Source: Pomphorhynchus laevis (taxonomy: Eukaryota > Acanthocephala > Palaeacanthocephala > Echinorhynchida > Pomphorhynchidae). Taken from it: DNA of 64,000 nt. The position numbers and the translations under genes are program-made. Every line of letters begins with the position of its first letter. Positions within the stretch are counted from its first letter, which is position 1. The DNA is taken from positions 1 through 64,000 of the forward strand of contig WNNJ02001864.1 of assembly GCA_012934845.2 (NCBI GenBank), written 5' to 3'. The notes under the pieces are model-generated. The model worked only from the letters and a program-made list of their open reading frames with translations. It made no database searches and was not told where the DNA came from. This document shows positions 1-10,585 of this stretch, one piece after another.

Positions 1-93
1 TACCTGATTTATTTCAAAAATTACATTCAAGGAATCCCGCAAATGGGCTCATTTAAAACAAACAAAATTAAAATAAGTATTCATTTGATGCAA

Positions 94-2205
94 TCACCGT
101 CTCCGTATTGGAATGTTGCCAGAATGGCGCAGGATCTCTTTTTTATCTGCTATTTTTCTAGCTAAGTTCTTCAGCAAAGCAGACGCTGCCGGTCCAATAG
201 CGCCGTTGGTCGAAACTACGAATGGAGAAAAGGATGCATTTTCAATATCAATAATTCGTTCTTCGTATTTCGCTCGCTTTCTGCTTTCGTGATATTCAAA
301 TGCAGCGGATGGTGACTTAATGGTATAGGATGGTACAAGATTATTGAAGATACAAACGTCGATGAACGTTCGCTCCATCCTAGTTCCAAAAAGTCCATTG
401 CACACAATATCTGCTCGAGCTTCAGGTTTGCGAGTTGTCGTACTGTTCAAAAAGTTGTAGCATTCAGGTACTGCTGACAGGCACGGTTCCAAGGCAACAC
501 AGCTACATGCAGTGGACAAATATCTAGATAATGTATCTCGTATCTTGTTATGTCTAATTATTGTCAAGGCACCCCTACAACACGATGACGCATGACAGCA
601 AGACATTTCTGATCCACAAATGCATATACCCAATATGTCGTTTGGAGTCCATCCATACCGTGCTGCGACAGCATCTTGAAATTCATGATGTGACAGGTGG
701 AATGATTTAAACGATAGTGGACGGATTGTTAACCAGCTGGATGCGCCCTTCAAACTAGCGTACTGTAAAATATTTTCCGCATCCTCGAATAACCTGACGA
801 TATCAGCTCTTTTGGCTATGGCAGTGACTAAGTTTGTGCTGGTTATAAGTCTTCGGGCCTCATGTTGGGCATCAATTAATTCAGAAAAACTCAAATCTTT
901 TGAGTAGGTGTACGTTAAAATTCTTGACGACTCAAACTGCGATACTGCTTCCACGATAGGACTTCTGATGCCAAGACCACCAACGGACGTTGGTAATGCA
1001 ATAACTTGCTTCTGCATGTCAGATAGTTCGGTGTTGACAAGTATTTGTACAAATTGCCCATAAATCTCATCGTGTAATGGTTGCATGCTTTCAGGAGTGA
1101 TTTTGGTCAAGCTTGAAAGGTGTATCCACTTTGATTGGGCTCCATATACGAATGCAGAAAAAGCCGAGTGTATATCAAACCTAGCAGCGTCAGTCAGCTT
1201 AGTGATAAGAGAGATAGACTTTGAAATCCAGCTGTGTACATCAGATTGTTTATATGATGATGAACCAATTGAAGAACCAAGGATAACCAACCCATCTGTC
1301 ACGACTTCTATGCTCGTTCCTGTAAACGCTGACTTTAAGAGATCTTCATTATTAGGATATATCAACAGCTTCAACTTTCCTGGATTTACAATATAGCCGT
1401 AGTGGGGACCGTTGTCTGCAAGCCATTCCCACGCCTTGTGCAGTGTAGATACGCAACCAACAAATGAAGCATCATCCGCATACCATCTCTAGAAAAGGCC
1501 GGGAACCGAGGCTTGTAGACGATGAATACGCACCAACGAAGATACGGCAAAAGCCGCCATTGCCAAAGGGTCCCCTTGTGTTAGGCCTTCTTGTGCCATG
1601 ATAATATCGCCTTCCCCGATAAGCTGCGTATTATGTGAATATGTATTGTAAAGTGGCACAGATAAAGCTGGACATAACATCCCAACATTTTGCCAGCAAT
1701 AGTTTCCTATTGGCACAATTGAAAGCATTCGCTGCATCGATAGCAAGTAAGCCAACCATATTGCTTCACGAGAATTCACTGTTTATGCTACGAATCGCAT
1801 ATTCAATACCTGTCTGCTGACCGGCACAAAGTTGCATAACGCCTGCTACTGCTTGCAATTTTGGGGAAGCAACTTTGAGAATAACCTTACCAATCAATCG
1901 TCGGACGACCTCGCCAACTCCTATTGGCCTAATCCCTGGTTTTTTTATTGAGTGCGATTATTCTGCTGGCAGTGAATGCCTCCATATGGGTGGGGTTTAT
2001 TGCTTCTGTGGCAATTTTATAAGCCATGCCAGCTAAAACATCGGAAAGACGCTGAGAGTGTCTTGAAACTGCTCAATAACGTTTTCATTATAACAGCAGT
2101 CATTCCGGATGGACCCGCACCGCCTTGTAATTTTTTAGCAGCTTTTATTATCCTGGTTCTATCAATAGCTGTGTATTTCAACTGGGTGGTGAGAAATACT
2201 CCCAC
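94..2205 (-). pseudogene. RT and restriction-like endonuclease domains of RLE-LINE
   Basis: Read from 2205 downward, the segment contains GGAGPSG, then RPIGVGE with a nearby CAGQ, then TQGDPLAM (about 1570 on the + strand), then WYADDAS (about 1470-1490), which is the catalytic RT box. A long thumb/linker follows, with PTSVGGLGIRSP. Near the C-terminus there is a C-x-C...H...C finger (around GICICG and CCHASSCC) followed by RHN. After that come RADIVCNG and FIDVCIFNN, the expected acidic positions of a PD-(D/E)XK-type endonuclease, then ERIIDIE and FSPFVVSTNG. Stop-free runs are 94-1488 and 1489-1779 in the same frame, separated by one TAG; the part above 1779 is in another frame. Function is inferred from the family. 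Confidence 0.72.
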
Positions 2206-3052
2206 TGAGACTATTTTCTTGGAGAACGACCACTTCCACGTCTCTGGCAGCGGGATGAAGATCTAGCGGAATATTCTTAATCGTCTGTCCATTCAGTTCG
2301 TCGTTCATCTTGAACAAGGCTGGTTCGTCAGAATCTTTTATGGTAATACTATTAAGCGCACCTCTTGTGTTTCCGGATTGCATGAGCCGAGAAAATGACT
2401 TTAAGCAGTCATTGTGCTTCGTACGTGGTTTTCTAGTCTGAGCATTCACGGCATTTTGAAGAATACCTTCATCTAGCAAGACTATGAAATCACCTTTCTG
2501 CCATGCATCCAAGAGTCTTTCAAGAGCCTTTGGCAACGCGGCTGTTTTTCTCGTCGGTAATTTTTGGAGTAATAGCTGACACATTACAGCTGCCTCATTC
2601 AATGCAGTTAGTTGTCCAGGATGGTTGTTAGTGAATTTGCTGTAAGCCGAAGTCAAAAGGTCCACGAACCTATTACTGTCATCACAAATTGGGGGATGAA
2701 AGAGGTTTGGTCTCCATGTTCTAATTTCGTCATAAATTGTTGATATGGTTGGTAGATGAAGAAGATATGTTATTTTGCGGTTTGTTAGGAGCTGCTGTAA
2801 TCTGAACGCTTGACAACAGTTGATTAATGTCGTCGCAATAAACTCATTGGTGCGTGCATTTTGTCTCTCCATATTGATAGAAGGGCTGTTGTTTGAGCAA
2901 TTAGGCGCTGCACAGTTCGTACAATGCTTGTTAGCCTTGCGACACCGACAAACCTTGCAAACAGCGTTCGGGCCATTACAACCGCAACATCTAGGAAGTA
3001 CTGATGGCACGCCCTTTGGCATATTTTCAAGTTGTAGTTTGTGTTGTGTCAA
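2162..3052 (-). pseudogene. N-terminal part of RLE-LINE polyprotein, cysteine-rich finger
   Basis: An open frame of 296 residues starts near 3052. Residues about 20-55 hold a dense cysteine array (CCGCNGPNAVCKVCRC, then CTNC and a further C), most likely one or more zinc fingers that bind nucleic acid. The rest is a poorly conserved linker before the RT. The frame closes at 2162, and the RT continues in another frame from about 2205, where ELQGGAGPSG-like fingers-domain sequence (KKLQGGAGPSGMTA) begins. It is the 5' half of the element spanning 1-3110. No host function is suggested. Confidence 0.7.
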
Positions 3053-3110
3053 GCTGGACGATTGTATGTTAATTTATTGTGTGTTTTGAGGATTGTATGT
3101 TATTTTTTGT

Positions 3111-3429
3111 GTATTTAAGCTTGTAAGATGTTTGTAATCAAGAAAGTTTTTACATATAATTACAATATAATTATAATAACAATTTTATTTCATTATCGTC
3201 ATATTTGTGCGTTAACGCACAAATTTTAATTATTAAAATTTAATAATTAAAATTATTAATTATTAATTACTACTTTGCCACATTAAATTCAGTTAAATTT
3301 TCAAAATACTGATATACGCAGGAATTTGATTCCTTAAAGAAATGGAACAGATCCAATTAGCTTAGTCAAATATGGTGATGGTCATGTTTAGTTAATCAAC
3401 GGTTGAGATGATACATCATATTGCAACTA
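3111..3429. other. AT-rich spacer with perfect palindrome
   Basis: No gene is visible. Positions 3203-3224 form a perfect 22-bp palindrome centred on GTTAAC, followed by an AT-only run of short inverted repeats up to about 3270. It could be a foldback remnant or the 5' junction of the RLE-LINE. Confidence 0.5.
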
Positions 3430-3452
3430 ATCAAATCAGCTAACTGAGTCTA

Positions 3453-3535
3453 CTATGTAATCAGGTTTCGGTCCCTATTCCTCGACCCAACACAGGAGCG
3501 GGACAAATATGTGCTAATGACATATTTCATCTGAT
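3453..3535 (-). ncRNA. Candidate pseudoknotted RNA in PLE terminal region, copy 1
   Basis: Read on the minus strand, the order is: ATCAG (3535-3531), hairpin AAATATGT-CATTAGC-ACATATTT (3527-3505), GTCCC (3504-3500), CTGTGT (3495-3490), TGGG, GGGAC (3475-3471), CGAAAC, CTGAT (3464-3460), ACATAG (3458-3453). ATCAG pairs with CTGAT, GTCCC with GGGAC, and CTGTGT with ACATAG, the last crossing the others as a pseudoknot. The same fold is present at 38574-38659 with compensated differences. The class of RNA is unknown. PLEs are known to carry self-cleaving ribozymes, so that is the leading hypothesis. Confidence 0.55.
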
Positions 3536-4309
3536 GAAATTTGATTATCTAGTATTATATTATAATACAAAGTATATTATTTATTATCCATATAAATTTT
3601 CCGCAAATACTTTTCCTTAATTTATTGATTTCAATTAATTCTAGATTATGGGTACATATATGTTCATTTATTTTATCAAATTAAGACTTTTGCAATCGCA
3701 TTCTGTTTCTATGATGCTTCTAATATTATCGTTACATATTGATTTCAATTTTTTATTACAATTACAAATATTTCGTCCTAATGGTGGTAGGAGTTTATAC
3801 CTTATTTTAGGAATATATTTACTTAAATCTGACCCTATTATTTCTTTACTTTTAGGATTATTTAACAGTCTACCTATATTTATGTTATCTATACATTTAT
3901 TAATGAAGTTCATGGTTAATGTATATTTTCTATTGTTATTATTAACATTTATTGTACGATTATAGTATTTTGTATTACAATAACTGTCTATTATACAACT
4001 TAGCCCATCATATTCGTTAATTAATTTTTGATTTATTTAACATATGATATCTTTAGAAAAACTTCTTATATTTACATAAAGATCTTTTAGCTTATTATCT
4101 CTTAAAACTTGTTTTAACATTTTTAATTGTTCATTTATATACATATCTTTTTTAATATTTTTAACTCTATTTTTCCTATTCCTTTTATCACCATGACTTC
4201 TTGGTTTGCGTTTAACCGGATTATTATAATATAGTTGTTTATTATGTATTATACTACTTCTGCCAATTCCTTGTACCACGTCATTTAATCCTAATGGGTA
4301 CATGGAATT

Positions 4310-4748
4310 AAGCGTTTTAATCCAAAAATCTTCTTTTTCTAATAGGTTTTTGATTTAATATTGAAATGTTTTCTTCGATAATATGTTCTAAAATAAATAA
4401 TTTACAATATCCTATATCATGTCCTATTAATCTCATATGTTTATGAAATATAGTGGGACTATAATGCTGTATATTATATGTGTGGCCTAAACCTAGTTTT
4501 TAACATTTGATATGTTTTCCTATATATTGCAATCCACATGTACATTGTATTCGATACACTACACCTGCGGTATTGCAGTTACAAGTATTATTAATATTTA
4601 ATGAAAAACATTTGATTGTCGTATTACTTACGATACAATTATTATTATTTATAACATCACAAACTATACAATTTTTTCTGTTACATTTAAAAGATCTAAA
4701 ACTGAAATCATTAGTACTTACGTATTTTTCCAATATGGTTGAGTACAT
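4310..4748 (-). pseudogene. GIY-YIG endonuclease segment of PLE copy 1
   Basis: The frame from 4748 shows CNRKNCIVC (a C-x4-C-x2-C finger), then CNCNTAGVVYRIQC and CGLQYIGKH. The last two resemble the start of a GIY-YIG domain (VVY...YIGK). Further downstream come HKHMRLIGHDIGYCKLFILE and a stretch ending YPLGLNDVVQGIGRSS, which are typical of the C-terminal half of PLE endonucleases. PLE GIY-YIG domains nick DNA to prime reverse transcription. The segment is a decayed remnant. Confidence 0.65.
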
Positions 4749-5069
4749 GTAACTTTTGTTAAGTCATAATTTTTAACGTTGCTTTTTCGGTGTCGCCACC
4801 TAGTTTAGTCGACTCAGACTAAACTTACAACGGGCCATCCAGCAGCATCTGACGTTTCGCAAAACACTCAGCTTGCCATGAAGCAACAATTTGCACTATT
4901 TTGCGGCGGCGCCAAATTTGTGATGGTGCGATTTGTGTTAAGACAGCGACCTTTATCGAATATAAATGTCCTTGTATCGAATATAAATACATTTTTCGAA
5001 TTTGGAGTGAAAAAGTGACTGACGGAGGATCAAACAATTCGAAAACCAACGAAATTCAACGATTTTGTA

Positions 5070-5210
5070 ATGAATTCAAGCAAATCTTCAGGTAAAATCG
5101 TGAATAACGAAGACTTCAAGGTTAGTAATTTGGTTCCTTTGTTTACTAAAGAGGCAGGGATACTCCTACAAACAGAAACTTCAAAACCTGGCAATTATCA
5201 CTTTTTCTAA
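5070..5210 (+). pseudogene. Possible ORF1 start of LINE A, copy 1
   Basis: A 46-codon frame opens with ATG (MNSSKSSGKIVNNEDFKVSN...). Position and composition resemble the ORF1 start of LINE A at 46478, but the match is only loose. It stops right at the deletion junction with ORF2. It could also be chance. Confidence 0.3.
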
Positions 5211-5221
5211 GCCTCTTGTGA

Positions 5222-7205
5222 GGCTTATTATTGATAGCGGCTACGACATGGTACTTGGTGACTTCAACGACAGAACTAGTCGTTGAATTAATGTAGCACT
5301 CCGCAGAGCTAAGAACGGTTATATTATTCACAAACCGCCGTCTACCACCTTTCATTGCACATCAACGAATTCACTCCTCGACTTATTACTGCTCCATGAG
5401 AGTTGGTTGTTAAAACGCTTCTGTACAGAGCAGTCGCGACAACATCTGTCCACCTCTCACGATCTAATTCGCTGGCGGATAGAAGAGGATATGCTGCTTA
5501 GTAGAAGATTCCACTTTGATACGATCAGTGGCTTTCTTTCAGGCAGCTATCCAACGCTTCCCCCGAATCGGTAAAAAGGTCGCATTTTCAGTCCCACTCT
5601 GACAAAACTCAAGATCCTAGCTAAACTACTGAATCTCCCTAATATCTCTTCTTCCGCCAGACAGATCCTCTCGAATGAATACAGGCGCACCAGATATTGT
5701 AGGGATTGGGCGAGTATTGCTCGTCTTAACCCACTCAGTGTTTCTTTTGGAAGATATTCAAGAAGGAGAAGTTTGTTTGTTGGAAGGATAGGGATTTGGG
5801 TTGGATCGGTAGTAAAGGCCTTGATAAAGTTTTGGAGGAGTCACTAGTCCTACACAATTATGGATACACGCAATCACCGCAACTATCCCGCCCTAGAGAG
5901 ACTTCAGGAATAGAGACCTATCTGTCACAGATATTCTCGACGCCTGGAGGGCCTCTTCCGGGCACCTCCAAATCCCTCGCTCCACTCTCTTCCGTGTCTG
6001 TCAGCTTTCGACAGCCGATCAAAGAAAAGAGGTAACCGTCATAATGCTATTAGCCACCCCATCCGATGTGGCCGGCATCAATATTAGCAAAAGAATTTTT
6101 ACTCCTAAAAAGGTTCCGGTCTCTCGTCCTAAAGACCTGCGGCCCATCTCGATTTAAAATCCCCTCGTCTCGATCTACGAAAAAGCACTTGCGCGTAGAA
6201 TCCGCGATCATCTAATTAGGCGAAATTTAATCCCATCTGGTTTTCATAGGTTTGTCAAAGGTCGCTCGGTCCATTCATCAGCTGGTGAAGTGCATCAGTT
6301 TTGTCAGGTGAACAGTCATCAACTAGCTGTGGCTGTTTTCCTTGATTTTTCCGCTGCATTTGACCGCATCTCCATTCCTTTTGTTATCTCTTCTCTCAGG
6401 TCCCTCGGGTTGCCTGCGAGAATTGTTAACAGGGTGGAGATACTGCTGTACACCAAACGATTCTATTATGTTGACGACCCTGATGCGCGTCAGTTCTACC
6501 CTATTACGGGTGTACCTCGGGCTACCTCTCTCCCATCTTATATCTTGCTGCCTCCATCAATCTATTCAAAATATTTAAACGTGATCAACGTCTAGTGGTG
6601 TACGCTGATGACACCACAGCCCTGTTTACTGGACGCAGGTGCGAAGACGTAATCTCGGACATCAGCCGCTTCTTTCTATGATTAAAAAACCAGTTGCCCA
6701 AGTCCAACGTTGTTTTTAACTCCGCTAAATCGCATGTGGTTGTCATTCATGGCTCCCCAGCGATGAAGCAAAAACTTAAGAGACTAGCACTCTCTGCGCT
6801 CTCCTCCATTTTTGCCTCTGAACCACTTTTTACCTTCACAAGTCGAGTAAAATACATGGGGTTCACCGTTACGGTGAACTGGTCAGCGAAATCCGACCTG
6901 GATAGACTCAAACGTATCCTGAAAAGAGCTAGATGGCTCTGAAACCGGCCCAGCATCTGTCGTTGATAGGGAAAACCCAGGTGCGCCTCTGGGGCACTTG
7001 AGCTATCTCGGGATTAGTCCTCTTTTCAAGAGGACGTCCCCCAGAGCAAAGGCTAAGGTTTCTTATGCTCCTCGTCTCGCATTTACCCAGCATAGTCCGC
7101 TCCGACTGGATTCTTGGGGAGGTGAAAGACCCCGGGTAATTCAGTCGAAAGGTGGCGTGTTGGATCGTTTGGGGGGGGCTCAGATCGCTCTGGATTTGAG
7201 GCCAT
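5222..7205 (+). pseudogene. LINE A ORF2 remnant (endonuclease end, RT, C-terminus)
   Basis: Homologous to 48155-50230. Visible phrases are MVLGDFND-like (YDMVLGDFNDRT), the RT box AVAVFLDFSAAFDRIS (about 6310-6370), YPITGVP, the catalytic YADDTT (about 6602-6616), and the C-terminal SRVKYMGFTVTVNWSAKSDL and RLKRILKRAR. Several frame changes and stops break it: the piece before 5580 is in other frames, and the RT is split around 6520-6600. It is a fossil ORF2. Confidence 0.75.
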
Positions 7206-7489
7206 AAAAATATAAAGGAATTGAAGACAGAAGAGATAAAGATGAAAGAAGAAAAAATTTCTGTTGTGACTGATTTTTGACATTATTCACATTTATGTTT
7301 TGCTATTAATAAAATCTATTATTATTGAATATAAATATCCAATATAAAAATCTTACACTCTCTCAATTCAATCATTAATTCGCATTAACATCAAAACGAA
7401 ATTGTAAATTTTGAAATAATAAAACATTCTATGCGAAAGTTTTGAATGTTTCAAATGTATGACATTTTTATGATAAGATCAAATTAATA

Positions 7490-8000
7490 ATCCAATTTAC
7501 TTTCAAGGTATACCAATGCATTTCGCGAAAGGTAAAACTGTTAAAATGCATTGATCTTACTATATTAAATCACTACGGATTATTAACTTTGGAAAATGAA
7601 TAAAAGAATAAGATATTGATTACAAGCGGCAAAGTAAATTTTTATCGTGGAAAGCTCAGTTCAATCGTTATGAATATATATTCAAGGTTCGGATGCCTGA
7701 ACTGATCTGGAAGTCGTTCGTACCCATTTAAATTGGCAGAACATGTACAAACGATACGAGAAACAAGTATTTGCATTACAATATATTTCAATGTACCATC
7801 GAGCTTCCTGTCTAGAATCACTTAGAAATATGAACTTTGGAAAATGCATAAAAGAATAAGATATCAAGTGCAAGCGACCAAATGAACTTTTATTGCGAAA
7901 AGCTTAGTTCCATCTTTATGATTATATATTCAAAGTTCGGATACATGAACTGAGCACGAAGTCGTTCTTACACATTTTAATTGACTCAAAATGGAAATAA
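7490..8000. repeat. Satellite-like ~248-bp repeat, two units (block A)
   Basis: The phrase GGAAAATG-ATAAAAGAATAAGATAT occurs at 7591 and again at 7839, 248 bp apart. Each is followed by a similar stretch containing TTCAAAGTTCGGATACATGAACTGAG-like sequence and AAGTCGTTC. The same unit recurs near 16330-16700, 29390-29580, 32080-32290 and 32300-32460. No coding potential is visible. It is either a dispersed satellite or the terminal part of an unrecognised element. Confidence 0.65.
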
Positions 8001-8378
8001 ATATTAGTAATTATTAATTAATTTTTATTTCGCTGTTTAGTTATTATTACATAAAGTAAAGATACGTAGGAAACGTTTTGCATAAAGAATACATGAATGC
8101 ACCATCGATATTTGATAACTTTGTACAAAAATATTATTTTTATGGTTCATAAATATTCGTTTACATGAAATATCAAGAATGAGCAGTTACGCTTAGCAAA
8201 TGAAACATTAGTCAAAAAATAAGCTAAAGCGGAATCGAAATCTGGCAAAAATAAAACTTTTTAATAATTAGTCCATTACAAATGCGAAGTAGCATCTCCA
8301 ATATTTTTGAATCATAAGAATTTCGCATCAATTAATATCCATGAATTGTTATATGTCGACTTCCAAGGGAGCTGAAGC
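8000..8378. repeat. Conserved ~340-bp module following the satellite (block A)
   Basis: Starting with AAATGGAAATAAATATTAGTAA and running through ATACATGAATGCACCATCGAT and GAGCAGTTACGCTTAGCAAATG to about 8340, this stretch is almost repeated at 16690-17000, in part at 17080-17470, and at 29580-29940. It contains no ORF. Its constant order beside the satellite units shows it was duplicated together with them. Confidence 0.7.
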
Positions 8379-8784
8379 TCGTAAGGAAGCATTACATCGA
8401 ATAAAAAAGAGATAAAGAAAACGAAAAAACATCAAGAGTTCACGAGGTCAAGGTTTAGGTGTTCTTTAGATTGTAGAGCAGAAGAGTCCTGTTAGAATGG
8501 TCCAATTAGAAGAGTCCAATTAGAATGAGTCCTGGCGTTTTTATAATTTTTTTAAAAGCATAACCTGAAAATTGCTGTTTATGTTATTTCGATGTAATAG
8601 AATTAGGAAACACCAACAGGTATCATTCTAACAATGATGATAATGTATAATTGATTTTATATTATATAATTATATTATACTATATATAATACTATATATA
8701 ATTAATACTATATATAACTATATAATATATAACCTTGCATAACCTATATACTATATAATACTATATATAATTAATACTATATAT
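8379..8784. repeat. Module X (AGAGTCCTG... repeat) and AT microsatellite
   Basis: The stretch starts CTCGTAAGGAAGCATTACATCG and contains GAAGAGTCCTGTTAGAATG, AGTCCTGGCGTTTTTATAA and CAACAGGTATCATTCTAAC. It ends in a TATATAAT-rich microsatellite (about 8640-8784). The same module recurs at 9238-9535, 17955-18260 and 29980-30380. No coding potential is visible. Confidence 0.7.
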
Positions 8785-9203
8785 AACCTTAAGGGATACC
8801 ACAAGGTTCAGTCCTAGATCCCCTGATTTTCTCTCTTCTGCTTGGCGATCTCTCTCCGTTTATCAAACCTTACTCCTTTAACGTCATGCAATACGCCGAT
8901 GACATCCTCATCTATGCTCATGCACCTGCACATCGCATACACGATATCGGCATTTCTGCCTCCAACTGTATTTCTTCTATCTACAAACGTCTCTCCAATC
9001 TCCATCTCGTTCTAAACCCCGACAAGTCCAAAATAATGTGGATCCTCCCACGTAAACAAAACATATCTCCTCCCACTGTATATTTTGCCTCATCGATCAT
9101 CCCCATAGTCCACAATCTCACTTTATTAGGCTTCCATTTCGATGATCACCTTTCCCTTAAACCCTTCGTCCGTGACAAGGTCCGCTCATCTAACTTAATA
9201 AGT
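8785..9203 (+). pseudogene. LINE B RT fragment (block A)
   Basis: An open frame reads GIPQGSVLDPLIFSLLLGDLSP, then VMQYADDILIYAH, then LHLVLNPDKSKIMW and LLGFHFDDHLS. These are RT motifs B, C (YADD), D and E of a CR1/Jockey-like LINE. It starts right after an AT microsatellite and is cut at about 9203, where it joins a junction sequence (AAGTAAGGAAGC) with an inverted repeat. The same cut occurs at 17927, so the two were copied as a block. The copy at 30385-31402 continues past this point. Confidence 0.85.
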
Positions 9204-9537
9204 AAGGAAGCTTGTGATGTGATGCTTCCTTAACTCGTAAGGAAGCATCACATCGAATAAAAAAGAGATAAAGAAAACGAAAAAACATCAAGATTCACGA
9301 GGTCAAGGTTTAGGTGTTCTTTAGATTGTAGAGCAGAAGAGTCCTGTTAGAATGTTCCAATTAGAAGAGTCCAATTAGAATAAGTCCTGGCGTTTTTATA
9401 ATTTTTTTAAAAGCATAACCAGAAATTTGCTGTTTGTGTTATTTCGATTTAATAGAATTAGGAAATACCAACAGCTATCATTCTAACAATGATGATAATG
9501 TATAATTTCTTTTATATATAATTATATTATACTATAT
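9204..9537. repeat. Inverted-repeat junction and second copy of module X
   Basis: Around 9215-9255, TGTGATGCTTCCTTA and TAAGGAAGCATCACA face each other across ACTCG, giving a 15-bp stem. Module X then repeats (9238-9535). The same junction is found at about 17930-17970. Confidence 0.7.
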
Positions 9538-9539
9538 AA

Positions 9540-10585
9540 ATGCTCTTCGAGTTCTACATGAAAGTTTGCTCAGCTTGTTGTCTAATTATGGAGATTTTCG
9601 TTGCTGTGTAGGTCGATTTCCTGCGTAATAGATTTTTTAGAGTTAGGGTTGGAAGGAATTTATCTTTCTTCAAATTTGTAAATTGTGGAGTTCCGAATGG
9701 TAACTCGGTCATCTTTTTCATTGTTTGCCTTAATGACTTGATGTTAAGAATTCAGAACCCTTGCTTGTCTTTTGCGGATGACCTCAAACTTTGGCCTGTT
9801 AATATTAGTGATATGTATGGTCGGTTCCTACATCACGACCTTGATCGAATGCACAAATGGCTATGGGTATGAAAATAAACGATGATATAAGTGTTCATAT
9901 AAAGCTAAGAAAAAGTAAATATGATCGTGAATTTCAATTAGGGGTTCATACATTAGAAGTTGTATATGAGTGAGGGATTTTGGTATAATTTTACAGAGGG
10001 CATAGATAACTCGCTCAAATACTGACTTTATTCATGGTAAGTCAGTAAAAGCCATATATTGCATAAAAATACGTTTGCAAGACTAAGCCCATTAAGTTTT
10101 AAGAGACTACATTGCGCGTTAGTTTGCCCACATATTTAATATTGTATACAGGCCTCATTTATATATACTAAGACAGAAATCACGAAGCTTGAGTCAGTGT
10201 TTCGAAGAGGCTACAGATTATGTTTTCAACCTGCGTATTCATACGTAGACCGTTTAGCTTCCTTACAGCTGCTTTCAATAGGTCAAAGGTTGATTTACCT
10301 AGACCGCATTGAGACGTTGCAGATGTTTATTCCACAGAGGGATTTCTTTCTCACTGTGTAAAGATTAGTTCGTCAGTTTGTAGAAGTCACCCTCTATCAT
10401 TACATAAATTACGATTTTCACATCGGTATTTAAATGCATGAAATGTGTAGACTAAATAAATTGCATGTTCGTTCAGTTACTGCAGCTTTAAGCAAAAGCT
10501 TCAGTAAAATTGGAAGATGGTTTAATTCGATCTTATAGGACAAATTTCATTATTAGAAAATGAGACAGTTTAGGGGGTTGGATCT
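9540..10585 (+). pseudogene. LINE C RT fragment (block A)
   Basis: In changing frames this reads RFFRVRVGRNLSFFKFVNCG, GVPNGNSVIFFIVCLNDL, PCLSFADDLKLWPVNIS and HHDLDRMHKW. These match the RT palm of LINE D ('GVPQGSVLGPLLF', 'CLYADDLKIWRPI'). Downstream (10240-10420) SYVDRLASLQLLSIGQRLIYLD and SSSVCRSHPLSLHK match its C-terminal region. FADD replaces YADD, and the QG of the B motif is lost. At least several stops and frame changes are present. The same fragment is at 18255-18985 and 31402-31800. Confidence 0.7.

Larger units (their letters stand above)
1..3110 (-). mobile_element. LINE with restriction-like endonuclease (R2/HERO-like), copy 1
   Basis: The minus strand reads, in order, a cysteine-rich N-terminus, reverse transcriptase (RT) motifs including a YADD box, and a C-terminal segment of the type found in LINEs with a restriction-like endonuclease. 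Many invertebrate genomes carry related proteins with the phrases 'RPIGVGE', 'CAGQ', 'TQGDPLAM' and 'PFVVSTNG', all of which are visible here. The reading frame is broken by at least one in-frame stop just before YADD and by frame changes near 2205 and near 1785, so this copy is dead. The 3' end lies near position 1. Positions 36-47 form a small hairpin (CCCGCAAATGGG on the + strand) that recurs in the second copy at 45290-45301. The exact clade name (HERO, R2, NeSL) is my inference; the RLE-type architecture is more certain. Confidence 0.75.
3430..4760 (-). mobile_element. Penelope-like element, copy 1 (GIY-YIG part plus terminal region)
   Basis: On the minus strand this segment reads a C-x4-C-x2-C finger, a GIY-YIG endonuclease-like stretch, a basic linker (KRKPRSHGDKRNRK), a further segment with LPPLGRNICNCNKK (4036-3668), and then a terminal region (3600-3430) matching the 3' region of the second PLE at 38511-38712. 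No RT core is present between them. The order fits elements in which GIY-YIG lies before the RT (the Naiad/Chlamys type), but an internal rearrangement could also produce it. The coding part is broken. The terminal region ends in a motif, GACTCAGTTAGCTGATT on the minus strand (3430-3450), that recurs at 38874, 44081 and, in part, 60221. Confidence 0.65.
4930..7326 (+). mobile_element. LINE A, copy 1, internally deleted
   Basis: This copy has a possible ORF1 start at 5070, then jumps at about 5222 into the middle of ORF2. From there it is colinear with the best LINE A copy (about 48155-50230). Most of ORF1 and the first part of the endonuclease are missing. The 3' end is the family tail TAATAAAATCTATTATTATT near 7306-7326. 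The element probably moves by target-primed reverse transcription with an AP-like endonuclease (APE). Its clade (Jockey/I group or a relative) cannot be fixed by eye. Confidence 0.75.
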
